A stretch of DNA of 30,525 nucleotides from Planctomycetota bacterium (lineage in GTDB: Bacteria; Planctomycetota; B15-G4). Position numbers and translations under genes: made by a program. Shown here one piece after another: positions 1 to 6,048 of this stretch; the stretch's first letter is position 1; every line of letters starts with the position of its first letter. The stretch covers positions 1 through 30,525 of the forward strand of contig QNBX01000038.1 of NCBI GenBank assembly GCA_003644265.1. The letters are read 5' to 3'. The notes beneath the pieces are model-generated. The model saw nothing but the letters and a program-made list of their open reading frames with translations, was not told where the DNA came from and ran no database searches.

Positions 1-375
1 CTCTCGTGGCGCAGCTCTGCGTTGCCAGATCTCGACGAATCCACGGATTCGCCTGCGATCTGTCGCCTTGATCTGCACCACGAGCGCACCACCGCGCACG
101 AAAGCACTTACGCCACAGGCTGCCAGGGCCCCTGGCGCGAGCGCATGGCCCAGACCCTGGCGGCCAAGCTGGTGCCCGTGGCCACGACCTCCGCCGTCAT
201 GGCCACGGTGTTCGGGCTGTTCCTGCTGTCGAGCTTCCCGCCGGTACGCGTGTTCGGGTTGCTGGGCGCTCTGGCCATGCTGGCGGCGCTGGTGAGCACG
301 CTGGTGCTGTTGCCCGCGCTGTTGTTGGGGCCTGACGAGTCGGGCGAGCGCGAGGCTTCGGGGTCTGGCCGCTGA
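1..375 (+). CDS. MMPL/RND-family transporter, C-terminal fragment
   Basis: The frame is open from base 1, so the gene probably begins outside the window. The last ~80 residues, from the WRERMAQTLAAKL segment (about base 133) on, look like the end of an RND/MMPL lipid or drug exporter: a conserved VATTSAV stretch, a transmembrane helix containing FGLFLLSSFPP, then FGLLGALAML and a final helix ending LLPALLL, with a short polar tail. In this family these are the last membrane helices of the second half of the protein. The first ~40 residues of the frame are polar and do not resemble the helix that should precede this segment. They also contain an inverted repeat (26-62), so a rearrangement, frameshift or contig-end artefact is possible. 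Substrate cannot be told from this piece. Confidence 0.7.
   Translation, partial: LSWRSSALPDLDESTDSPAICRLDLHHERTTAHESTYATGCQGPWRERMAQTLAAKLVPVATTSAVMATVFGLFLLSSFPPVRVFGLLGALAMLAALVSTLVLLPALLLGPDESGEREASGSGR
26..62. repeat. Interrupted inverted repeat (nested hairpin)
   Basis: Outer arms CAGATC (26-31) and GATCTG (57-62) enclose inner arms CGAATCC (36-42) and GGATTCG (45-51) with a 2-base centre. All arms are perfectly complementary and the two spacers are 4 and 5 bases long. It lies inside the part of the open frame that does not look like an MMPL transporter. It could be a transcription-factor site, a terminator of something upstream, or a relic of a rearrangement. Confidence 0.6.
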
Positions 376-408
376 CCGGCTCCACGAGCGCCTCCGCGGG
401 CGGTCCGC

Positions 409-414
409 TACCAT
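409..414 (+). promoter_or_regulatory. Candidate -10 element (TACCAT) for the cysteine-rich protein gene
   Basis: TACCAT in the context GC-TACCAT-CGG fits the TAnnnT pattern seen before several other genes here. A start point around 421 would leave a short leader containing the GAGGG ribosome binding site at 432-436. No convincing -35 box is visible. Confidence 0.35.
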
Positions 415-442
415 CGGGCACGACTTCGTTCGAGGGCTCGTG

Positions 443-1069
443 ATGACGACCAAGCTGGCATGGAAGGGACGCATCGTCTCGGTGCAGCCGCGCATCCGCT
501 TGATGCGATCGTTCGACGAACGCTCCCACGGCTACATGGGCTACGCGCTGCGCATCGCGGGCACCCTCGACGGCGCCGAGCGCGAGTTCCTGATCGGCAT
601 CGGCAAGGCCGCGCAGAGCAAGCACGCCTTCCACGTGGGCCTCGAGATCTCCGGCAACTCCGTCCCCGTGCAGGACCCGCGCACCGAGCCGGTCGAGCTC
701 TACAAGACCAGCGCGCTCAGGCTCATCAGGCCGAAGGCCGCCTGTAGCGAGGGCCCGCCCTGGCAAGCTGTGCCGCCAACCCTGGAGAGCTATCGTGCCC
801 GCGGTCACCGGCGCCTCGACGCGCACAGCTACAGTGACCGCTGCAGCACGTGCCAATGGGGCTGCCGCATGCCGGTCGAGCTCACCGAGGACAACTGGGA
901 CCAGTCCACCAAGAGCTATCGCTTCGAGACCTTCTGCTACGGACCGAAGTCGTGCCCGCTGTACCACGCCGGTCCGAGGCGCGTCGTGCCCGGCCGCAAG
1001 GGCACCAGCTACACCGAGCCGGACAGCGTCGATGAGGCCGCCACCGCGCGGCGTGGGCCCGACGAGTAG
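443..1069 (+). CDS. Conserved cysteine-rich protein of unknown function
   Basis: A 208-residue soluble protein with no signal peptide or membrane helix. I chose ATG 443 over the GTG at 440 because GAGGG (432-436) then sits 6 bases upstream. The N-terminal half is a beta-rich region with regular hydrophobic spacing (KLAWKGRIVSVQPRIRLMRS). The C-terminal half carries C134-x2-C137-x3-C141 followed by C165-x5-C171 in the segments CSTCQWGCRMPVE and FCYGPKSC, then a charged tail ending in GPDE. This spacing suggests a structural zinc site or a small metal cluster. I recall similar proteins, with the same CSTCxWGCRMPVE and FETFCYGPKSC blocks, as conserved hypotheticals in several phyla, but know of no assigned function. 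It appears monocistronic, and its 3' end faces the leftward operon. Confidence 0.85.
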   Translation: MTTKLAWKGRIVSVQPRIRLMRSFDERSHGYMGYALRIAGTLDGAEREFLIGIGKAAQSKHAFHVGLEISGNSVPVQDPRTEPVELYKTSALRLIRPKAACSEGPPWQAVPPTLESYRARGHRRLDAHSYSDRCSTCQWGCRMPVELTEDNWDQSTKSYRFETFCYGPKSCPLYHAGPRRVVPGRKGTSYTEPDSVDEAATARRGPDE

Positions 1070-1130
1070 GGGCGCGGTCGCTCGAGGCCGGCTGAGGTCG
1101 CGCCCGAATCCAGCGGACCCGCGCTTTGCT

Positions 1131-1283
1131 CTAGCCGCGTCTCTCCGGGCGCTGCGGGACGACGGGCCTGCCCTGGGCCGCTCGCCCGAGCCAGCGGCGC
1201 ATGGTGGCCATGGTGTCTTCGAGCCAGCGCAGGGGCTCGCCATGACTTGTGAGGATACCGCAGGCCCGGTGCCAGGCATGCAT
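1131..1283 (-). CDS. Possible 50-residue small protein
   Basis: Between the two converging genes is a minus-strand frame of 50 codons starting at ATG 1283 and ending with TAG at 1131. A perfect AGGAGG (1291-1296) lies exactly 7 bases before the ATG, the clearest ribosome binding site in the window. About 84% of its third positions are G or C. It starts 65 bases after the stop of the esterase gene on the same strand, so it could be the last gene of that operon. The product is basic and tryptophan-rich (segments WLEDTMATMRRWLGRAAQG), with an amphipathic helix likely in the middle and no signal peptide. I do not recognise it. It may be a chance frame in GC-rich DNA, but the Shine-Dalgarno spacing argues for translation. 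Confidence 0.45.
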   Translation of the reverse strand: MHAWHRACGILTSHGEPLRWLEDTMATMRRWLGRAAQGRPVVPQRPERRG

Positions 1284-1348
1284 GCGCAGCCCTCCTCAGC
1301 CTCTCGCCTGACTGCCCCTGGCCGCTGGCCCCTGGCGCCCGCGCCCGT

Positions 1349-2107
1349 TCAGTCCCGCGTCAGCTCGTCCAGGTACTTGGGGATCATGGCGCGCCAGGTG
1401 GGCCAGTCGTGGTCGTAGTCTTCGCCCCACGGGTCGACGCGGTTGGGGATGCCCTGCTTGCCGAGCGCGGCGGCCATGCCCCAGTCCTGCTCGGGGTCCT
1501 CCCAGCGGCCGCCGCCGTGGGCAAACAGCACCTGGCGCGTGCGCAGCTGCTCGAGCAGCGGGCCCTCCGGCAGGTGCGGCAGGTAGCGCGAGGGCATGCT
1601 GAAGTAGAGGTGCTTGTCCTGCGCCGGCGCGTTCTTCATGAAGCGGTCGATGTCGTAGCTGCCCGAGATGCACACGGCGGCCTTGAAGGCGTCGGGCCAG
1701 CGGCACACGGAGCTGAGCGCGTTGAAGGCGCCGATGGACGCGCCGGCCGCGATGATCTCGGCGCCTGCGTCGTCGCAGTCGTTGCGGATGGCGGGCACGA
1801 CCTCCTCGTGGATGGCCTGCTGGAAGCCGTCCAGCAGGGCGCACTTGTAGGCGCCGTCCACCGAGGTGTCGCTCCACTCGCGCGCGGCCACTGAGTCCAG
1901 CGAGTAGACCTTGATGCGGCCGGCGTCGATCAGGCCCCTCAGCACGCGCAGCATGAGCATGCGCTCCATCTCCTCGGCATCGCCGCCCGCCGTGGGATAC
2001 AGCAGCACGGGCTGGCCAAAGTGCCCCCAGCGCACCAGCGTGAGCGGCTGTCCGACGCGCTCGCTGTGCCATTGGGTGCTGATCTTGTTGTGTGCGGCGG
2101 TGGTCAT
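1349..2107 (-). CDS. Esterase-fold alpha/beta hydrolase (esterase D-like)
   Basis: A 252-residue cytoplasmic alpha/beta hydrolase without signal peptide. The nucleophile elbow is G-A-S-I-G with Ser124, and the likely catalytic histidine is His233 in YDHDWPTW near the C-terminus. GQPVLLYPTAGGDAEE supplies the beta-strand and oxyanion-hole region near the N-terminus. The layout matches the small esterase family related to esterase D and the mycolyl transferases, which cleave or transfer acyl groups on sugars, thiols or peptides. Its ATG overlaps the TGA of the ATP-grasp gene by four bases (2104-2107), so the two are very probably translationally coupled and used together. The true substrate is unknown. 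Together with the second esterase at 3660-4796 this gives the cluster two different ester hydrolases. Confidence 0.85.
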   Translation of the reverse strand: MTTAAHNKISTQWHSERVGQPLTLVRWGHFGQPVLLYPTAGGDAEEMERMLMLRVLRGLIDAGRIKVYSLDSVAAREWSDTSVDGAYKCALLDGFQQAIHEEVVPAIRNDCDDAGAEIIAAGASIGAFNALSSVCRWPDAFKAAVCISGSYDIDRFMKNAPAQDKHLYFSMPSRYLPHLPEGPLLEQLRTRQVLFAHGGGRWEDPEQDWGMAAALGKQGIPNRVDPWGEDYDHDWPTWRAMIPKYLDELTRD

Positions 2108-3363
2108 GCGTCGGACTCCGGGGTGCAGGCTCGCTCGTGGCTGCGCCAGTCTTGGATGCGGCTCCAGAACAGTTCGGTGAACTGTTCGACCTCGTGTTCG
2201 GGGAAGAGCGCGGCGACCTTCTGGCGCACGGCGTCGTGGGCCAGCTCGCCGCCGAAAATGTCGTCGATGATCTCATCGGCGTGGGAGAGCTGCGTCTGGC
2301 AGAACTGCGCGAACTCGTCGGCCGAGAGGCGCTGCCGGGCCAGGTCCCCGTAGACCGCGAGGCGCTCGGGCAGGGGCGCCCCCTGGGTCTCGTCCGCCAG
2401 CTTGAAGAAGGGCTCCCAGTCCATGCACATGCGGATGGGGCGCCGGGTCACGGCACAGAAGACCGACCACTTGACCAGCGACGACACCAGCCACGGGAAG
2501 TGGTAGTGCAGTGAGGTGACCTGGCCGTCGGGGCAGGCGTTGGCGAAGTCGATCGGGTACCAGCTGTCGCCGCTGCGCAGGCCCTCGCAGGAGTTGAAGT
2601 CCCAGCCGAAGAAGGCGTTGATCGTGAGCGTCATGTCCTCGAGCAGCTTGCGGTCTGCGGCGCCCAGGGTGCTCTCGCGGCAGGCGTAGCGATCGTGCAG
2701 CGCGGCGCCCGGGTCGTAGTCGACGAAGCGCACCTGCGGCCCCACGCCGATGCAGCGCGCGAAGTGATCAAAGCCCTCGACGGAGCGCTGCAGGTGCATC
2801 AGCATGCGCCCGCTCTGCTCGTAGGCGTCGCGCAGGGACTGCTCGTCCTCGATGCGCGTGACGCCCTTCCAGGCGCCGCCGTCGTAGGGCTTCATGAACA
2901 GCGGGAAGCCCACTTGCCGGCCCACCTCGCCCAGGTCGAAGTGGCGCGCGTAGCGCTCCAGCATGGGCTGCAAATCGTCGCTCTCGGCGTACTCCTTCTG
3001 CGGCACCATCCAGGTGCCGGGCACGGGCAGGCCGAGGCGCATCATGGCGCAGTAGGTGGTCTGCTTCTCCATCGACTGCAGCGACCACGGGTTGTTGAGC
3101 ACGTAGACGCCGTCCATCAGCACGGCCTTCTTGAGACGTTCGCGGCTGGGGAAGTACCAGTGCGTGATGCGATCGAGGATCAGATCGTAGGGCGTGCCGC
3201 CCTCGAGGTCGTAGGGCTCGATGCTGAGCCGTTCGACCTGCAGGCGCACGTCCTCGCCGTCGTGGCGCATGGCGGGCAGGGCTCTCACCACGGCCTCAAA
3301 GCACATGGGCCAGCAGAGATCGGCGCCGAGGGACAGGCCGATGCGACGGGTAGAAGCAGGCAA
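2104..3363 (-). CDS. ATP-grasp ligase (RimK-like) of unknown substrate
   Basis: A 419-residue protein. I start it at TTG 3363, which has GGGA 8 bases upstream and begins PASTRRIGLSLGADLCWP, just before the conserved GADLCWP block. A longer start at 3498 would add a proline/arginine-rich stretch that looks non-coding. The N-terminal third is a pre-ATP-grasp domain; YDLILDRITHWYF and NNPWSLQSMEKQTTYCAM match the pre-grasp and lid region. The ATP-binding loop is FMKPYDGGAWKGV with Lys158, and the metal-binding strand is WDFNSCEGLR followed by WYPIDFANACPD. ATP-grasp enzymes activate a carboxylate as acyl phosphate and join it to an amine, thiol or hydroxyl. Here the substrate is not evident. It is coupled to the esterase downstream. 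A nearly 300-base gap with direct repeats separates it from the upstream esterase. Confidence 0.8.
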   Translation of the reverse strand: MPASTRRIGLSLGADLCWPMCFEAVVRALPAMRHDGEDVRLQVERLSIEPYDLEGGTPYDLILDRITHWYFPSRERLKKAVLMDGVYVLNNPWSLQSMEKQTTYCAMMRLGLPVPGTWMVPQKEYAESDDLQPMLERYARHFDLGEVGRQVGFPLFMKPYDGGAWKGVTRIEDEQSLRDAYEQSGRMLMHLQRSVEGFDHFARCIGVGPQVRFVDYDPGAALHDRYACRESTLGAADRKLLEDMTLTINAFFGWDFNSCEGLRSGDSWYPIDFANACPDGQVTSLHYHFPWLVSSLVKWSVFCAVTRRPIRMCMDWEPFFKLADETQGAPLPERLAVYGDLARQRLSADEFAQFCQTQLSHADEIIDDIFGGELAHDAVRQKVAALFPEHEVEQFTELFWSRIQDWRSHERACTPESDA

Positions 3364-3476
3364 GCGACAGTTCCCGATGTGCGGGGGATGGAGAGCAGGA
3401 CGCGGGTGCGGGCGGGGAGGCGACTGGCAGCGCGGCCGCCCGAGCCCGCGGAGCGCCGGTGGTCCCGAGCGGATCG

Positions 3477-3482
3477 ACCTTA
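3477..3482 (-). promoter_or_regulatory. Weak -10 candidate (TAAGGT) for the ATP-grasp gene
   Basis: TAAGGT on the minus strand lies in the 296-base gap upstream of the ATP-grasp gene, about 114 bases before its TTG. It fits TAnnnT but has no matching -35 box. Its value is mainly that a separate promoter would be expected if the hairpin at 3519-3553 ends transcription from the upstream esterase. Confidence 0.2.
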
Positions 3483-3518
3483 CCGGAGCGCAGATCATGA
3501 GCGATGGGGCGCCGGGAC

Positions 3519-3553
3519 AAAAGGGGCTACGCGCTTCGGGTCGGTAGGCGCCC
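3519..3553 (-). terminator. Weak hairpin with T-run after the Fes-like esterase gene
   Basis: Read on the minus strand, GGG-CGC-CTAC and GTAG-CCC can pair (a 7-base-pair stem with a 3-base bulge and a 13-base loop), followed by CTTTT. It lies about 105 bases after the esterase stop. The stem is imperfect, so it may only attenuate transcription. Confidence 0.25.
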
Positions 3554-3652
3554 TGGCCCCCCGCGCCCCGCGTCGGTTCGCCTCGCCCTGGCTTCCCGCG
3601 CCCGGCATCGGTCCGCTGCGCCCTGGCGCCCCGCGCCCGGCGTCGAGCGCGG
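3548..3652. repeat. Three tandem copies of a 35-base imperfect direct repeat
   Basis: Copies start at 3548, 3583 and 3618, exactly 35 bases apart. Each begins with CGCCCTGGC at its second base, followed by CCCGCGCCC and then CG[CT]-[AG]-TCG-like sequence. Copy-to-copy differences are scattered single bases. The array fills most of the gap between the Fes-like esterase and the ATP-grasp gene and encodes nothing plausible. A partial relative (CCCTGGCGCCCGCGCCCG) lies at about 1330-1347, at the far end of the same gene cluster. Confidence 0.7.
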
Positions 3653-3659
3653 CGCCGCC

Positions 3660-4796
3660 CTACTCGTAGACCATCCAGAGCGGGCCGGGGAAGAGCCAGC
3701 TCAGGCCGGTGCGCAGGCGGTCGCGCCAGTTCTCCCAGTTGTGGCCGTCGCGGGCCTCCTCGAAGCGCACCGCCATGCCGGTTCCGGTCAGGGTCGGCAC
3801 CAGCGAGCGGTTCTCGTAGATCAGGCGCTCGTACAGACCGCAGCTCACGAAGATGCGTGAGGTGAACTGGCCCGGCTCGGCCCGGAAGGCGTTGACGAAC
3901 TCGACCACGGCATCGAACAGCGGGCCCTTGTCGTGCTTGCCGATGTCGGTGAAGGCGAAGCTGCCCGATTGCAGCAGGACCCGGCCAAAGACGTTGGGGT
4001 GGCGCCAGGCCGTGGCCAGGGTGGCCACCGCTCCAAAACTGGCTCCCATGATGCCGCGAGCGCCGGGTCGGTCCACCAGCGGGAAGCGCGCCTGGAGCGC
4101 GGGCAGCAGTTCGTTCACGATGAAGCGGTCGTGACGCGGGTCGGCGGCGTACTCCGCCAGGCGGTCGCCCGGGTCGACGCAGGCCACGATCATGGGCGGG
4201 ATCTCGAGCCGCGCGATGAGGTTGTCGAGCACCGTGGCCAGCGAGGCGTGGCGCAGGTAGTCGCTGCCGTCATGCACCACCAACAGGGGGTAGCGCGCGC
4301 TCTCGCGGTAGTGCGGCGGGGTGTAGACCGTGACCCGTCGACCGCCGCCCAGGGCGTCGCTGTGGAAGTCCTTGACCAGCAGCTCTCCGCTGGGCACGCC
4401 GTCCTGCTCGAGGCTGAAGTCGGGCCGCTCGTAGCCCTCGCCGGCGGCCACGGAGTTGGCGCCAAAGGGGTCGGTGGCCAGGTGCGGGTTGGCCGGGTCG
4501 CGCACCAGCTCGTGCTGCTCGCCGCGGCGGATCTCCAGCTTGTATTCGATGCGCGAGCGGGGCGGCAGCTGCAGCCGGCACCACCACACGTCGCTCTTGG
4601 GCAGGCGCTCAAAGGGCACGGCGGACTCCAGGCCCGCCACCCAGTGGTGCAGCAGCACCTCGTCGGCCTGGCCGTACCACAGGAACAGCAGGCCGTCGCG
4701 CTCGGGCAGGGGCGGGGTGCGCTCGCCCAGCAGCGTCTTCAGGGCGGCCTCGTCGGCGGGCGGGGCCCTGCGCAGTTCGTCGAGCAGGGAGCTCAT
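3660..4796 (-). CDS. Enterochelin-esterase-like hydrolase with N-terminal E-set domain
   Basis: A 378-residue cytoplasmic protein in two parts. Residues ~25-115 form an immunoglobulin-like E-set domain as in Fes and CBM48-bearing glycogen enzymes: LLFLWYGQADEVLLHHW, WWCRLQLPP, IEYKLEI and DPANPHLATDPFGANS. Residues ~130-378 are an alpha/beta hydrolase of the esterase-D/Fes type, with RVTVYTPPHY, PLLVVHDGSDYL, nucleophile Ser253 in MGASFGA and catalytic His352 in RDGHNWENW. Fes cleaves the lactone bonds of ferric enterobactin, but no siderophore gene is present here, so another ester is more likely. The ATG overlaps the TGA of the S51-like gene by four bases (4793-4796). The closeness of glgA and the glycogen-enzyme-like E-set domain make a carbohydrate ester a possible substrate. 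This is inference only. Confidence 0.85.
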   Translation of the reverse strand: MSSLLDELRRAPPADEAALKTLLGERTPPLPERDGLLFLWYGQADEVLLHHWVAGLESAVPFERLPKSDVWWCRLQLPPRSRIEYKLEIRRGEQHELVRDPANPHLATDPFGANSVAAGEGYERPDFSLEQDGVPSGELLVKDFHSDALGGGRRVTVYTPPHYRESARYPLLVVHDGSDYLRHASLATVLDNLIARLEIPPMIVACVDPGDRLAEYAADPRHDRFIVNELLPALQARFPLVDRPGARGIMGASFGAVATLATAWRHPNVFGRVLLQSGSFAFTDIGKHDKGPLFDAVVEFVNAFRAEPGQFTSRIFVSCGLYERLIYENRSLVPTLTGTGMAVRFEEARDGHNWENWRDRLRTGLSWLFPGPLWMVYE

Positions 4797-5782
4797 GCCG
4801 CCAGCACCTTGCCGTCGCTCGAGAGCCGGCGCGCGGGGCGGCAGGCGTGATCGTCGCAGGTGATGCGCTCGCCCTCGTCCAGCAGCACGCAGGTGGCGGG
4901 CTGCATGCGCCGGGCCAGGGTGGCCACGCGCAGCGGGTCGTCCAGCAGCAGCCGCGTGGCCGCGTCGGGCAGGGCCACCACGCCGGGCGCGCGGGCGAGC
5001 CCCGGCTCGAACACCTCGGCGGCGCCCTGGCCCTGGGGCGGACTGTCGTGAAACAGCACGATGCGCTCGGTCAGCACCATGGCGCCGGCCGACCAGCCCA
5101 GCACGGGCAGCGCCAGCATCATCTCCGCCAGGCCGAACAGGCGCAGGCGATTGAGCAGCACCGCCACGTGGCCGCCGGCGATCAGCAGGCCCGCGCAGTC
5201 GCCCAGCAGCGCCGCCACCTGCTGGCGCTGGGCGGCCAGTGCGGGGCGCTCGGGCAGACGCAGCTCCTGCTCGAACTCGAGCTGCAGCGCGGCCACGCGA
5301 GCCAGGTGCCCGGCATCCAGGTCGCGCACGGCCTGGGTGGCGTCTTCGAGGACCTCCTTCATGAGCGGGAGTTCGCCCAGGTCGAGGCGCTCGAGGGCGG
5401 TGAACTCGTCCTCGGCGCCCTCGCCGGGTGCGCCCCCGCGATCCTGCAGCCGCAGCACGTCGCGCCAGGCCGCCATGCTGTGGTCGAGCCGGCGGCGGTA
5501 GACCGTGCGCAGGCGACGCATGCGATCGTGCCGCGCCCGCAGGGCGTCGAACAGCGGGGCGTCCTCGCGGAAGACGCGCTCGGCGCGGGCGTGCAGCTCC
5601 AGATTGTGCAGCGGCTGGGTGAGGGCCTCGCGCAGGGTCTCGTCCTCGGCCTCGCGCTCCTCCCAGCCGGCGCTGACCAGGGCCAGGCTGTCGTGGTCGG
5701 ACAGGCCCACCTCGGCGCAGGCCGCGGGCAGCGAGGGCGCGGCGCGCTGGGGTCCGAGGAGCACGACAGGGCCGGTGGGCAT
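4793..5782 (-). CDS. Peptidase S51 / dipeptidase E-like protein (type 1 glutamine amidotransferase-like fold)
   Basis: A 329-residue soluble protein. The C-terminal part carries LPVLGWSAGAMVL with the nucleophile Ser231 in a G-x-S-A-G-A elbow, preceded by GGHVAVLLNRLRLFGL, the G-G-x-x-x-x-L-L block of S51 enzymes (peptidase E, cyanophycinase). The N-terminus MPTGPVVLLGPQR is the first strand of the same fold. Between them, residues ~45-180 are unusually rich in charged residues and predicted helical (ERVFREDAPLFDALRARHDR), much longer than in peptidase E; this insertion is the odd feature. S51 enzymes hydrolyse peptide bonds next to Asp, including beta-Asp-Arg bonds in cyanophycin. The gene is first in its operon and is coupled to the esterase by an ATGA overlap. 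No Shine-Dalgarno is visible before the ATG. Confidence 0.75.
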   Translation of the reverse strand: MPTGPVVLLGPQRAAPSLPAACAEVGLSDHDSLALVSAGWEEREAEDETLREALTQPLHNLELHARAERVFREDAPLFDALRARHDRMRRLRTVYRRRLDHSMAAWRDVLRLQDRGGAPGEGAEDEFTALERLDLGELPLMKEVLEDATQAVRDLDAGHLARVAALQLEFEQELRLPERPALAAQRQQVAALLGDCAGLLIAGGHVAVLLNRLRLFGLAEMMLALPVLGWSAGAMVLTERIVLFHDSPPQGQGAAEVFEPGLARAPGVVALPDAATRLLLDDPLRVATLARRMQPATCVLLDEGERITCDDHACRPARRLSSDGKVLAA

Positions 5783-5859
5783 GGTGCGGTCGGGATGGTG
5801 GGGGGGGTGTGTGCGCCGCTGTCCCGGGAGCGAGGCAGGAGCGGAGCCGAGGCGACCGC

Positions 5860-5865
5860 AGGATA
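5860..5865 (-). promoter_or_regulatory. Candidate -10 (TATCCT) for the S51/esterase operon
   Basis: Minus-strand GCGC-TATCCT-GCGG lies about 77 bases before the ATG of the S51-like gene. It matches the GC-TAnnnT-GCG pattern found facing the other way for glgA at 5904-5909, so the 266-base region looks like a divergent promoter pair about 40 bases apart. Confidence 0.4.
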
Positions 5866-5903
5866 GCGCGTCCGATGCCCTCGCAGCGACGACTGCGTCC
5901 CGC

Positions 5904-5909
5904 TATCGT
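5904..5909 (+). promoter_or_regulatory. Candidate -10 (TATCGT) for glgA
   Basis: CGC-TATCGT-GCGC lies in the divergent intergenic region and would give glgA a leader of about 130 bases. No good -35 box is present at the expected spacing, as is common in very GC-rich genomes. Confidence 0.4.
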
Positions 5910-6048
5910 GCGCTTTGCTGCGACGACACGATCGCCGGCGGCGTGGCCCGATCCCTGCTGAGGGTCGGCGCGGCGCTCGGGGCGCATCGGGCCGTGCATT
6001 CCCTCGCCCTCAGCTCGCCGACCCGCTCGGCCCGACCCAGGAGACTCC

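Noticed and set aside
197..1279. Minus-strand frame of 360 codons overlapping the MMPL and cysteine-motif genes
   Set aside because: It shows shadow composition and no domain. The neighbouring frame starting at 1283 has a better ribosome binding site and codon bias and is listed instead.
3364..3498. Longer start of the ATP-grasp gene at 3498
   Set aside because: It would add ~45 residues of Pro/Arg-rich sequence without homology; TTG 3363 has a ribosome binding site and precedes the conserved region.
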